Assembly (NCBI GenBank): GCA_001695595.3
Contig: MBPM02000176.1
Span: 1 to 64,000 of the forward strand
DNA: 64,000 bases
Direction of reading: 5' to 3'
Source of the DNA: Plasmopara viticola
Lineage: Eukaryota; Oomycota; Peronosporomycetes; Peronosporales; Peronosporaceae
The position numbers and the translations under genes are program-made. Positions within the stretch are counted from its first letter, which is position 1. Each line of letters starts with the position of its first letter. The notes beneath the pieces were generated by a model. The model ran no database searches. It was not told the DNA's origin and saw only the letters and a program-made list of their open reading frames with translations. Of this stretch, positions 30,279 to 38,657 are shown one piece after another.

Positions 30279-31027
30279 GTTTAAAGTTGTCTATATTTAT
30301 TTTATAAACGAATGACTAATCAACTTGCCTGGCTTAAAATCTAATCTAAACTAATGTTGTGTAATGTACATAATTTAGTGTGGGTCTTGTGTGTAGGGTT
30401 TCGGTTCTACAATTTGCCCCTTTTTGAATCGAAGAATGGCGTGTCGGACCGTCCGCGCGGGTCAAAATTTCTCCGGAAATACTGATAGTTAGCAGCTGTA
30501 GCTCCGGCCACATGTTCAGCATATACATCGCCAGGTTCATGTCAACTGGCTGCACGTGTATTTACCTCGGGCGCCCAAACGCAGCATTGGTCTTCTAGCT
30601 CGCTGTCGCTTCGTTCCACCTCTAGACCGTCACTTTCCTCGGGCCGGCTTTAAAGCAGGCTCACCTCAGGGCTCATGCCCCCCGTCTCCCTTTCGGGTGC
30701 AGCCGGAGACAACACAGTCCGCAGAGGGGAGCTCGTTTTAAAACCGGCGAGTCAAGCTTTAGCTTGGAGGGGTTCGGCACCTTCCTCAAGCCGACGATTA
30801 AGTGGGCCCGCATCTGGGCTCATGCCCCCGTCCCCCTTTCGGGTGCAGCCGGAGACAACACAGTCCGCAGAGAAGAGCCCAACTTAAGTCGGCGAGTACT
30901 GGAGTTGCTGGGACGCTTGAGCCTCGGCGGGTAAATTCGGAAATGAACAATAAAACCGATGGTGGATAAGAAATCCCTTGAAATAGCATAATATGCTTTT
31001 TGTCAGGATTGTTGTCGGACCACTCGA
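30279..31027 (-). other. LINE copy C 3' UTR
   Basis: 749 bp, no supported gene. Contains the duplicated 64-bp segment and ends without a poly(A) tail. The terminal ~25 bp (30279-30303) are those shared with the SINE. Confidence 0.8.
30669..30878. repeat. Duplicated 64-bp segment in LINE C 3' UTR
   Basis: Direct repeats at 30669-30732 and 30816-30878; the second has lost one C relative to copy B. Confidence 0.88.
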
Positions 31028-34000
31028 TTAGACTGTTTGGCGGACACTGGTGATACCAGGATGAAGATCGGTGAACCTCCCGAAGGCCGGCTGGGACTGC
31101 ATCTTGCGCACAATTTTGGCTAGGACCAGCTTATCATCGTTACCGTATAAGCGCCTAAACAAGTGTCGAACGTGCGCCGCAAATGTCGTGAAAACTATTC
31201 GTAGCGCTGGGTGCGGTGGTGTAGGCTTTCTTCCGTCGAACAAACACCGATTGCGATCCGACCACAAAAAATGAAGCGTCACTGCGCGGAGGACATGCCA
31301 TACGTCAGCTGCGATTGCCGCATGGTCCTTCCATTCATCGCGCACTTGCACCCTTCGCGCAAGTGCGATGTCGAGCCACGTCGGCTTGTGCTTGAAGAGC
31401 CTGCACGCGATATCAAGGACGTGTAGCCACAAGTCCGACGCAAGCGAGCAGTCAAAGAACAGATGCTGTTCCGACTCAATTGCATCACAACCATCGCGCA
31501 CACATGTGCGGATGCCGGGATTTGTATATTCCAGAAACCAGAAGCGCGACCGGACCGGCAGCAGTCGGAAAGCCAATCTTAACTGAAGGTCTTCGAAGAC
31601 AGGAAGCAGTACCTTTCGCATTCGCTTGCCCCGCTTCGCGTGCTCCTTGATGTGGCTGACGTTGATGTGATCCCAATAGATCTTCATTGGATGCGGCTTT
31701 ATCTGTGGTTTCGGCTTCCATACGACGCGTAAAACCGCCGAGCGTGGGATCGCAGGAAACAATTGCAGCTTCTCGTTGCTGAAGACACCGACGTATGGTA
31801 TTAATCCTGGGCTAACTCTGCCAGGTACCGAAAGAGTACCACCACATGATTTAAGCCGATCTACGATCTGCGTCGCCTCGTTATACATCACGCGTAGCCA
31901 CTTAATTTGTTGGCCTGGCGTGATATTCACCAGCGTAAAGTCAATATGTCGATCCACGAAGTCAACCTGCGCTGGCCACGTGTTCTGACCGCGCATAAAG
32001 TCAGCAAGCGACCGAAGACCGAAGACGCGAGAGACGTGTAGACGAAAGCTTCGTTGTGGCTCTGGCACCATACCGATGCAGCGCCGATGCGCCAAAGCCG
32101 TGCCACCACGCATTCGTTGTTCGTAGTGAAGGCTGGCATCTGAGTGAAACCAGATCGGCTGGACAAGTGCATACTCGATGCGCTCGTTGGATGGCAAGTC
32201 GTGCCACGTCTTTTCCCAGCTTGAGCGATGCCACCAGGTCCAAGTTGTCTTCCACCACATTGAAGTGTGACTCCACTTGATCATCTCGCCGTGGCGCTGT
32301 GGGGATATTGTAAGCAGATCGAGCGCATGGCATTTGCTGTACCGAGGAAGGATTGACCTCAATAACTCTGTACTAGCAGTCGTCCACCAGCGTCCGTCAG
32401 ATGCTCGAGCCTGTGCTACGAACTGCATCAGAAGCACGAAACGTTGTCGCTTAAGCTGTGCTTCAAGATTTGGAAAACCAAGTCCACCATCTGCTCGTCG
32501 AAGATAGAGAAATTCATTTGGGATTAGCTGTATGTGTGTCGCGTCGCGGTCGTACTTGCGACTCAGCACAAACCGGTTTAGCGTCGACTGCCATCTTTTG
32601 ACGAAAGCCAACGGAATTGCGACGTGCTGTGTGCAATGCCATAAGCGCGACAGCACCATGGTCTGAGCAACCAGGAGACGTCCGCGAAGCGTGCGGGCGC
32701 GACGGTACCACAGTTTCAAGCCTTCATAAAAGCGCTGGTCAAGTGACTCAAGAATGCGGTCGTCGATGGGTGACTGACTGAAAGGAATGCCAAGATACTT
32801 GACCGATTCTGAGCGTCCAAGGACGCGAACACCGGGCATGAGCGGGCAGTCTTGTCTCCGGTTTAGAGCCAGCAGTACGGACTTTGACAAGTTCAACTTT
32901 GCCCCCGAGCCTTGGCAGTACTTCTCTACAGTCTCAAGCTGTGCCTGCAGATTTGTGATCGAGCTGCCGATTAGCGTCGAGTCATCTGCGAAGAATAAAC
33001 TCGTTGCAGTATCGTTGTCATTCAGACACACACCGTACTCCTCGTGTGAGCGCAGCAAGTTTCCGAGTGGCTCAATCGTTAAGATGAACAGCAGTGCGGA
33101 CAGAGGGTCTCCTTGTTTCACTCCGCGAGTAGGATGCAGCGCTGGCTGAATGACGCCGTTGATCAGGAGGTGAGCCAGAGGATCCGTGTAAAGCAGCTTT
33201 ATCCAGCGTGTGAAACCTGTGCCGATCCCCATACGCTCAAGCAATCGGAACATGTAATCCCAGTTGACTCGATCAAATGCCTTCTGAAAATCCAAGAACA
33301 GCGCGTATGCCTCTTCGGTTCTACTTGTGACAAGGTCTTGAAGATCAGCCAGGAAACGCACGTGGTGGTGGATCGAGCGGCCGCGGACAAAACCCTTTTG
33401 GTCCGTATGGACCAATTTTGGGATGGCAGACTGCAGCCGATAAGTCAGTGCCTTTGAAAGTACCTTTACATCGACCGGAATGAGCGCGATCGGTCGATAG
33501 TTGCCTGGATCTGCGCGCGGTCCCTTCTTGTGCAACAGCACCACCGCCGACTTGCGTTGCGATGCAAGCAGTTTTCCGCGCTTGAGTCGATCATTGAAGA
33601 CCAGTGCTAGGCACTGCCCAAACACGTCCGGCGCGACTTGGTAGAATCCCGCTGTCAAGCCATCGAAACCTGGAGATGACGTCGTTTTCATGTGCTTAAT
33701 GGCTTCTGTCAAGTCGATGGAGCTCACGTCCTTGTCAAGCGCCTGCCTATCGAGCTCAGATAGCGTGCGAACGACTGAGTCGAGAAGCTTACGTTGCATC
33801 GTGTTGTCTGGTGGGGTTGCTGCTCCCGTTTGACTGCCTGGGTCACCCATCTCCGACCCCCAATGCTCGAGGAAGCGAAGGCTGATCTCGTTTGGATTGG
33901 TTGAGACACTTCCATTCGGAAGTAAGACTTCCTCAATCGAGATTCGCCGCAAGCTTGTGTCCAATGGTCGAAAAAAGTGCTTTGTCGACGTCTCGGAGTT

Positions 34001-35155
34001 TGCAGCTTGGAAATCGAACGCAGTGTCTTGATGATACTGACTCGACCGGGTCACTGTCTCCTTGTAGTTCTTCATGGCTTCCTCGTACATCTTTTTGTTA
34101 GTATCGTCGGCAGCAACTCGATGACACGCGGCGGCGCGATCCAGCATGACGCGAGCGTCATCAACAGCTTGGGTATCTTGAGATCGGAGCTTCTTCTGCA
34201 GATCCTGCAGCTGCACTTTGATATCCGACTTCCACTGCTCCCACGTTCGCCCTGGATTCGTCGAAGCGCGAAGCTTCAATAGGATCTCATCAGCTTCACG
34301 CCGAATTGCCGATACCACCAGCGGGTATTCGAGCAGATAGTGCGGGAACTTCCAGTAACCTCGACCATGCAGCTGGGACCCCGACCTGAAAGTCACGCTA
34401 TGTGCCAGATGGTCTCCGGCATGTGCCGGCAAGAAATACTTGGCATCGCCGTAGAAGCTGTTGCACAATATGTCCGAGACGAGGATGTAATCAAGGCGGT
34501 TCTTGCGAGGCATCGGTCCCGTGAACACGCGTGCTGTATCGTGGTGGATTCGCCAGGCGTCGACGACACCCAGTCGAGCCAACCAATCCAAGCAGCACGA
34601 ACGACTTGAGTCATAGCGCAAATCCGACATTGAACAGTCCAAGGTCGGGTCCAGCGGAGTATTGAGGTCTCCAAGTACCATGTGTGTCGCGTCGTCTTCG
34701 AATTCTTCCGTTGCTAAATTGGAAAAAAACGCTTGTTTTTCTTGTTTATCCACAGGCGCGTAGACGTTGTGAATATAGACGGGAGCAAACTTGACCAGCA
34801 CACGCACGACGAGGTACCGGCCAGGAACGGTCAGGTGGGTGAGCTCCAATGCTGAGTCAAAGCCTGGGAAGTCGGAGCGGAGCAATGTGAGTACTCCGTT
34901 GCTTCGACCGCGTGTCGGCCGGTCCAGGAGTGTGTTCACATCGCTCAGAAATATTTTGTGCTCAAAAGTAGACTCAAGGTGAAACTTGAAGCGTGCAAGA
35001 TGCGAGCGGTCCGCAAATTTGGTCTCTTGGATGCACGACATCCCGTACTTCGATAGCAGATTGTCGATCAGAAGGTGCCCGTTCTTCTTGACGCCATTCG
35101 TGTTCACAGTTAGCACGCTAGTGTTGTTCCAAGTCAGATGCGTCGTCGAGATCAC
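31028..35155 (-). CDS. LINE ORF2: AP-type endonuclease / reverse transcriptase (copy C)
   Basis: Same 1375-codon protein as in copy B, with Gly at residue 440. Catalytic positions are complete: endonuclease E44, D163/N165, D222, D248-H249; reverse transcriptase D622 and D724-D725; finger C1218-C1223-H1231-C1236. The frame opens after TAG 35173-35171, overlapping the end of ORF1 in a different frame. The start listed is GTG (35155-35153), since no ATG occurs before codon 39. Stop TAA is at 31030-31028. The full catalytic set and near-identity with copy B suggest recent activity or recent duplication. Confidence 0.94.
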   Translation of the reverse strand: MISTTHLTWNNTSVLTVNTNGVKKNGHLLIDNLLSKYGMSCIQETKFADRSHLARFKFHLESTFEHKIFLSDVNTLLDRPTRGRSNGVLTLLRSDFPGFDSALELTHLTVPGRYLVVRVLVKFAPVYIHNVYAPVDKQEKQAFFSNLATEEFEDDATHMVLGDLNTPLDPTLDCSMSDLRYDSSRSCCLDWLARLGVVDAWRIHHDTARVFTGPMPRKNRLDYILVSDILCNSFYGDAKYFLPAHAGDHLAHSVTFRSGSQLHGRGYWKFPHYLLEYPLVVSAIRREADEILLKLRASTNPGRTWEQWKSDIKVQLQDLQKKLRSQDTQAVDDARVMLDRAAACHRVAADDTNKKMYEEAMKNYKETVTRSSQYHQDTAFDFQAANSETSTKHFFRPLDTSLRRISIEEVLLPNGSVSTNPNEISLRFLEHWGSEMGDPGSQTGAATPPDNTMQRKLLDSVVRTLSELDRQALDKDVSSIDLTEAIKHMKTTSSPGFDGLTAGFYQVAPDVFGQCLALVFNDRLKRGKLLASQRKSAVVLLHKKGPRADPGNYRPIALIPVDVKVLSKALTYRLQSAIPKLVHTDQKGFVRGRSIHHHVRFLADLQDLVTSRTEEAYALFLDFQKAFDRVNWDYMFRLLERMGIGTGFTRWIKLLYTDPLAHLLINGVIQPALHPTRGVKQGDPLSALLFILTIEPLGNLLRSHEEYGVCLNDNDTATSLFFADDSTLIGSSITNLQAQLETVEKYCQGSGAKLNLSKSVLLALNRRQDCPLMPGVRVLGRSESVKYLGIPFSQSPIDDRILESLDQRFYEGLKLWYRRARTLRGRLLVAQTMVLSRLWHCTQHVAIPLAFVKRWQSTLNRFVLSRKYDRDATHIQLIPNEFLYLRRADGGLGFPNLEAQLKRQRFVLLMQFVAQARASDGRWWTTASTELLRSILPRYSKCHALDLLTISPQRHGEMIKWSHTSMWWKTTWTWWHRSSWEKTWHDLPSNERIEYALVQPIWFHSDASLHYEQRMRGGTALAHRRCIGMVPEPQRSFRLHVSRVFGLRSLADFMRGQNTWPAQVDFVDRHIDFTLVNITPGQQIKWLRVMYNEATQIVDRLKSCGGTLSVPGRVSPGLIPYVGVFSNEKLQLFPAIPRSAVLRVVWKPKPQIKPHPMKIYWDHINVSHIKEHAKRGKRMRKVLLPVFEDLQLRLAFRLLPVRSRFWFLEYTNPGIRTCVRDGCDAIESEQHLFFDCSLASDLWLHVLDIACRLFKHKPTWLDIALARRVQVRDEWKDHAAIAADVWHVLRAVTLHFLWSDRNRCLFDGRKPTPPHPALRIVFTTFAAHVRHLFRRLYGNDDKLVLAKIVRKMQSQPAFGRFTDLHPGITSVRQTV

Positions 35156-35156
35156 C

Positions 35157-37766
35157 TTAGCAGCGAGTGGCTATGCCGCCCGCTACTGGTGTCACCGATC
35201 CGTCGTCTGTGACAAGAAGCTGAAGAACCGATTCATCTGTCGGGTAATGACCTTCTAGTTGCCGCAGTTCTTCGAGCTCGTCAAGCAAGTGACCTTGCCA
35301 TTGGATCTCACGCCAATGAACCATGCATAGCTCACCAATCTTTGACCGCAGAAGACTCAGCAGCGTGTTCGGGTGTAGCAGGCGAGCGTGGTGGGCGGGG
35401 ATCCACTCGACCGGATGACCCGTGACGTACTGGATCCAATGATCATTTGCGAACAGCGTCGGCGCAATTGACATGAGCGTTAGTTCAAATGCGGACAGCG
35501 CCTTAGTGAAACGCGTCAGCTCAAAAATCTTCGGTGTCGCCTGCCACCACTTGCCACACGCAGCGAAGATATCCTGACGCTTGGACGGAACCGATGTCTT
35601 CATAAGCCTCTTCCATTTTGCTACGAACGTCGTGTCTTCGTTCGGCTTATTTGCACTCAGCACTCGATTAATCATGTGCAATTGCGCAAGCTCCTCGATC
35701 TCGTTGCCGCCAGCTGCCATCTTGAGGGATAGCGCACTGTTGAACGCGAGCGGAGACTCAGTCACTTTCTTCATGATGTGGTCCGGATTTGTCGCGTTTC
35801 TAAGAATCGTGGATATGCTCTCAACTTTTTTGTCCGCATCGACGAGACGGTCATCAAGTGTGTTTAATAGCGCCGTGTTTTCATCGCTGATCATAGAGTC
35901 AGCTACCTCGACAACAGGCGAAGGAATCGACGCCTTGCGAATTTTTGTATGATGTTTCTCGACAAAGAACGCAGACTCTGTGGACGATTTGAGAGTTTTG
36001 GGACGCGTTACGTCAACTGGACGCACGTGGTGACGGATGCCATACTTCCTGTCCATGGTCGCATCAATCAACTCAAACTTGACTTCTACTGTCTGAAGCG
36101 CCTGGAAGTAGTTCGTGGTTGCGACACCATCCAGTGGTCTTGGCATCTGTTTCGTCAACATGTTAGTGAAGTCGATACCTCCACGCAAGCGTTTCTTTTT
36201 GTTCGTGACAGTGGAAAATCCGTCTGAACCATTTGTCAGCATGAGCATTTGCTTAGGTGGAGCCTTTGGACTCGCTGGGGGCGAGAGACGACTGCCGGAT
36301 CCATTAGACGTTGGAATCGAGAGCACGTCATCAATGTCGATGACCCTCTTTGCAAGTTGAGTGGCCATATTTTGCTGACCATGCTGAGCTCCGGGCTGGA
36401 GCTGGCCATCCTCTTTTGTCTCTTTGTTCTCAAGCACGTTGTCAACCAAAGAAAGAACTGATTCAGCTTGTGGAGCGTGAGATTTTTTCGATTGGGTCCG
36501 TGGTGGCTTTGACTTGGAGGTAGGTCGTGCAGTCTGCCTTTGGACGGGTCGAGCATATTCAGCATTCGACGGATTGAGCGACTTCAAGTCAATGCTGTGG
36601 TGCGAGCGGAAGCCGAACGGAAGACGCTCAGATGCAAATGGCGCGTCTTTGCCATGCACCGGATACAATTTGTTGTTGAACACGAGCTGGTCGCACACCG
36701 AGCCGTTCACCACCAGTGGGGGTGGACACTCACTTGACCGGAAGTACACTCGCCACGTCGCCGAAGTGAGACCCGTCGCCAGATTCACATCGCGATACGT
36801 GTCGTACACTGGCTCGCATTTGAGTAGGAAAAGACGACGTAAAACAAGGTCCGTGTCCGTGTCCGAGTCGACGTTTGAAATATCCAGGAAGAACTTGCTT
36901 GCAAGGACGTCAAACGGCTTAAACGGGTACACGTTGCCAAGGAGGCTGACGGTCGTGCGCTCGAGTTCCATACACGCCTCGCGATCCTTGAGCTTGAGAC
37001 GCAAGTTTCCACCTGGCATCTTTGATACCTGGCCGACTCTTTTCTGCTCGTAAAGACGGTCAAGCGTACAGTTGCGGTGATTTGTACCCACGAGCGCAGC
37101 CATAATTTTAGTCAGCGACGTCTTAGCGAACGTCTTACCCGTCTCAATCACCATGTCGTACCTGGCACGGGGAAGCTCGTACGGGCGAGACTGGTGAATA
37201 CAAGAAGCAATGTCGGACCAGTCGCCACCGGTAGCATACTGGCGCTCAATCGCTTCAATGTCGACAGCGAGAGGCTTGGGGGTCTCCACACGGCGACGTG
37301 CAGTATCGACTTTGATGTTGTCACGACGGATAGTTTCTTGCTGGCGAAGCAGCATTGCCATCGATGGACGTGGATCATTCACTTCCTCATCAACAACGCT
37401 TTTGACCGCATCATCGTCAGTAATAGCGGCAGAGGCGCCACCTTCCGGGAGTGCAGTCGGCATCGCCTCGTCAATATCCGTCTTGACGATGGTGAGAGAC
37501 GAAGCAGAATGAGCAGGCGATGTTGACATAGGCAGCGCGAGCGGTGACGGCGAGGAAGTCACCGCGGCAAGAGGTGCGGATCTTTCTGCGCCGTCGAGGG
37601 GAGCAGTATGGAACCCGTCAACAGAAGAGTCGGCAGGATCCGCACGAGAAAAAGGGGGCACGCGGCCCGACGGGTGGTCTGGAGCAGTCACAGCTGCCAA
37701 AGCCGGGACAGCACAGGCAGTGGAGGTGGCAGGTCCAGAAGACGGAGCGACAGCTGGATTTTTCAT
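35157..37766 (-). CDS. LINE ORF1 protein (copy C)
   Basis: 869 residues from ATG 37766-37764 to TAA 35159-35157. The first ~130 residues are rich in Ala, Ser and Pro and probably disordered. Residues ~255-375 alternate predicted strands and helix (FFLDISNV 292-299, TWRVYFRS 337-344, LVVNG 351-355, YPVHGK 368-373), resembling the RRM-like region of many LINE ORF1 proteins; this is an inference from pattern. A basic segment (KKKRLRGG) lies near residue 515 and a helical, possibly coiled region follows around 600-680. I see no CCHC knuckle, unlike many L1/Tx1-type ORF1 proteins. Likely role: binding and packaging LINE RNA. The C-terminal ~200 residues match nothing I recognise. Confidence 0.88.
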   Translation of the reverse strand: MKNPAVAPSSGPATSTACAVPALAAVTAPDHPSGRVPPFSRADPADSSVDGFHTAPLDGAERSAPLAAVTSSPSPLALPMSTSPAHSASSLTIVKTDIDEAMPTALPEGGASAAITDDDAVKSVVDEEVNDPRPSMAMLLRQQETIRRDNIKVDTARRRVETPKPLAVDIEAIERQYATGGDWSDIASCIHQSRPYELPRARYDMVIETGKTFAKTSLTKIMAALVGTNHRNCTLDRLYEQKRVGQVSKMPGGNLRLKLKDREACMELERTTVSLLGNVYPFKPFDVLASKFFLDISNVDSDTDTDLVLRRLFLLKCEPVYDTYRDVNLATGLTSATWRVYFRSSECPPPLVVNGSVCDQLVFNNKLYPVHGKDAPFASERLPFGFRSHHSIDLKSLNPSNAEYARPVQRQTARPTSKSKPPRTQSKKSHAPQAESVLSLVDNVLENKETKEDGQLQPGAQHGQQNMATQLAKRVIDIDDVLSIPTSNGSGSRLSPPASPKAPPKQMLMLTNGSDGFSTVTNKKKRLRGGIDFTNMLTKQMPRPLDGVATTNYFQALQTVEVKFELIDATMDRKYGIRHHVRPVDVTRPKTLKSSTESAFFVEKHHTKIRKASIPSPVVEVADSMISDENTALLNTLDDRLVDADKKVESISTILRNATNPDHIMKKVTESPLAFNSALSLKMAAGGNEIEELAQLHMINRVLSANKPNEDTTFVAKWKRLMKTSVPSKRQDIFAACGKWWQATPKIFELTRFTKALSAFELTLMSIAPTLFANDHWIQYVTGHPVEWIPAHHARLLHPNTLLSLLRSKIGELCMVHWREIQWQGHLLDELEELRQLEGHYPTDESVLQLLVTDDGSVTPVAGGIATRC

Positions 37767-37873
37767 CGCAGAAAAAGAACAGCAGAAGGCTTAAGAAGCT
37801 TGGAGCAGGTAGGAGATGGGATGGGTTCTTCCGAAGAGTCGACTTGAGGGGTAGCCGGCAAATTGAGAAGTGG
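37767..37873 (-). other. LINE copy C 5' UTR
   Basis: 107 bp between the ORF1 start and the boundary with tRNA-Ala. Head to head with the tRNA gene, so the tRNA transcription complex would sit immediately upstream of the LINE. Confidence 0.7.
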
Positions 37874-37946
37874 GGGGATGTAGCTCAAATGGTAGAGCGC
37901 TCGCTTAGCATGCGAGAGGTACAGGGATCGATACCCTGCTTCTCCA
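37874..37946 (+). tRNA. tRNA-Ala(AGC), regenerated at the LINE C boundary (unit C1)
   Basis: Complete 73-nt gene; bases 1-14 are the right target-site duplication of LINE C. As at the other LINE boundaries, the upstream TATA-like/CAA spacer is absent. Confidence 0.96.
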
Positions 37947-37947
37947 G

Positions 37948-38019
37948 GCGTGTGTAGTATAGTGGTCAGTACCTCACCTTGTGGCGGTGATATCCCTGGT
38001 TCGAATCCGGGCACGCGCA
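37948..38019 (+). tRNA. tRNA-His(GTG) (unit C1)
   Basis: Consensus tRNA-His after the linker G at 37947. No SINE follows in the next unit, unlike after LINE A and B. Confidence 0.96.
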
Positions 38020-38174
38020 TTTCTGGACGATGTTATGTGTCGAATTGTCTGTTTTTGCTTGCAAAGGCTTTAGTAAAGCGACCTTCGATCACATCGTGTG
38101 TGTCATAGTCAAAGCGGGATGGTGCGACGTGAACGCACTTATCTATATCTAAACGAAGTTGAGTGCAATGTACC

Positions 38175-38246
38175 GGGATGTAGCTCAAATGGTAGAGCGC
38201 TCGCTTAGCATGCGAGAGGTACAGGGATCGATACCCTGCTTCTCCA
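38175..38246 (+). tRNA. tRNA-Ala(AGC) lacking G1 (unit C2)
   Basis: ACCGGGATG in place of ACCGGGGATG, the same one-base loss as at 6254 and 6855. In all three the upstream neighbour belongs to a boundary-proximal unit, which hints at copying by conversion rather than three separate errors. Confidence 0.72.
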
Positions 38247-38443
38247 GGCGTGTGTAGTATAGTGGTCAGTACCTCACCTTGTGGCGGTGATATCCCTGGT
38301 TCGAATCCGGGCACGCGCATTTCTGGACGATGTTATGTGTCGTATTGTCTGTTTTTGCTTGGAAAGGCTTTAGTAAAGCGACCTTCGATCACATCGTGTG
38401 TGTCATAGTCAAAGCGGGATGGTGCGACGTGAACGCACTTATC

Positions 38444-38468
38444 TATATCTAAACGAAGTTGAGTGCAA
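38444..38468 (+). promoter_or_regulatory. TATA-like and CAA motifs upstream of tRNA-Ala (representative, unit C3)
   Basis: TATAT at 38444-38448 (-31 to -27) and CAA at 38466-38468 (-9 to -7) precede tRNA-Ala at 38475. This spacing is that described for plant tRNA genes, where such motifs aid TBP placement and start-site choice. The motifs recur in essentially every array unit; they are missing at the three LINE boundaries and after both SINEs. Confidence 0.6.
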
Positions 38469-38474
38469 TGTACC

Positions 38475-38547
38475 GGGGATGTAGCTCAAATGGTAGAGCG
38501 CTCGCTTAGCATGCGAGAGGTACAGGGATCGATACCCTGCTTCTCCA
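38475..38547 (+). tRNA. tRNA-Ala(AGC), representative consensus gene (unit C3)
   Basis: Reference copy for the array. A box TAGCTCAAATGG spans nucleotides 8-19; the LINE/SINE insertion point lies inside it, between A14 and A15. G3:U70 is present. Nucleotides 6 and 67 are both U, so the acceptor stem has a U-U mismatch in every copy. Confidence 0.97.
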
Positions 38548-38548
38548 G

Positions 38549-38620
38549 GCGTGTGTAGTATAGTGGTCAGTACCTCACCTTGTGGCGGTGATATCCCTGG
38601 TTCGAATCCGGGCACGCGCA
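38549..38620 (+). tRNA. tRNA-His(GTG), representative consensus gene (unit C3)
   Basis: Reference copy. Preceded by the single linker G at 38548, which occupies position -1. The discriminator is A73, as in cytosolic eukaryotic tRNA-His, so G-1 would face A73. Both internal promoter boxes are good matches, so it could be transcribed alone or with tRNA-Ala. Confidence 0.97.
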
Positions 38621-38652
38621 TTTCTGGACGATGTTATGTGTCGTATTGTCTG

Positions 38653-38657
38653 TTTTT
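38653..38657 (+). terminator. Pol III T-run (representative, unit C3)
   Basis: TTTTT 33-37 nt beyond the tRNA-His. No run of four or more T occurs between or inside the two tRNAs, and only TTT directly after tRNA-His, so this is the first plausible stop for the pair. A few units (after 5502, 13015, 27104) have only TTTT here. Confidence 0.65.

Larger units (their letters stand above)
1..37873. repeat. Higher-order tandem repeat, period about 16.5 kb
   Basis: LINE, one pair, SINE and 28 tRNA units recur: LINE left ends at 13786 and 30279 are 16493 apart, SINE left ends at 5094 and 21639 are 16545 apart, LINE right ends at 4778, 21323 and 37873 are 16545 and 16550 apart. Arrays A and B each hold 28 units with the same order of spacer types. 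The third block departs after LINE C: no SINE, and a long homogeneous array. Confidence 0.88.
30279..37873 (-). mobile_element. Full-length tRNA-Ala-specific LINE, copy C (reference copy)
   Basis: 7595 bp with both ORFs open and none of the microdeletions of copy B, hence the best candidate for an active element. Order in LINE sense: 107-bp 5' UTR, ORF1 (869 aa), one base, ORF2 (1375 codons), 749-bp 3' UTR. Flanked by GGGGATGTAGCTCA duplications (30265-30278 and 37874-37887). Outside the ORF1 N-terminus and 5' UTR it differs from copy B at only a handful of bases (for example 31466, 33837, 35120 and one C in the 3' UTR). Confidence 0.96.

Noticed and set aside
38439..38621. A 60-codon antisense ORF repeated in almost every unit (begins MRVPGFEPG)
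   Set aside because: It is the antisense of tRNA-His, tRNA-Ala and upstream spacer. Its conservation follows from the tRNAs; indels in spacers change its C-terminus freely.
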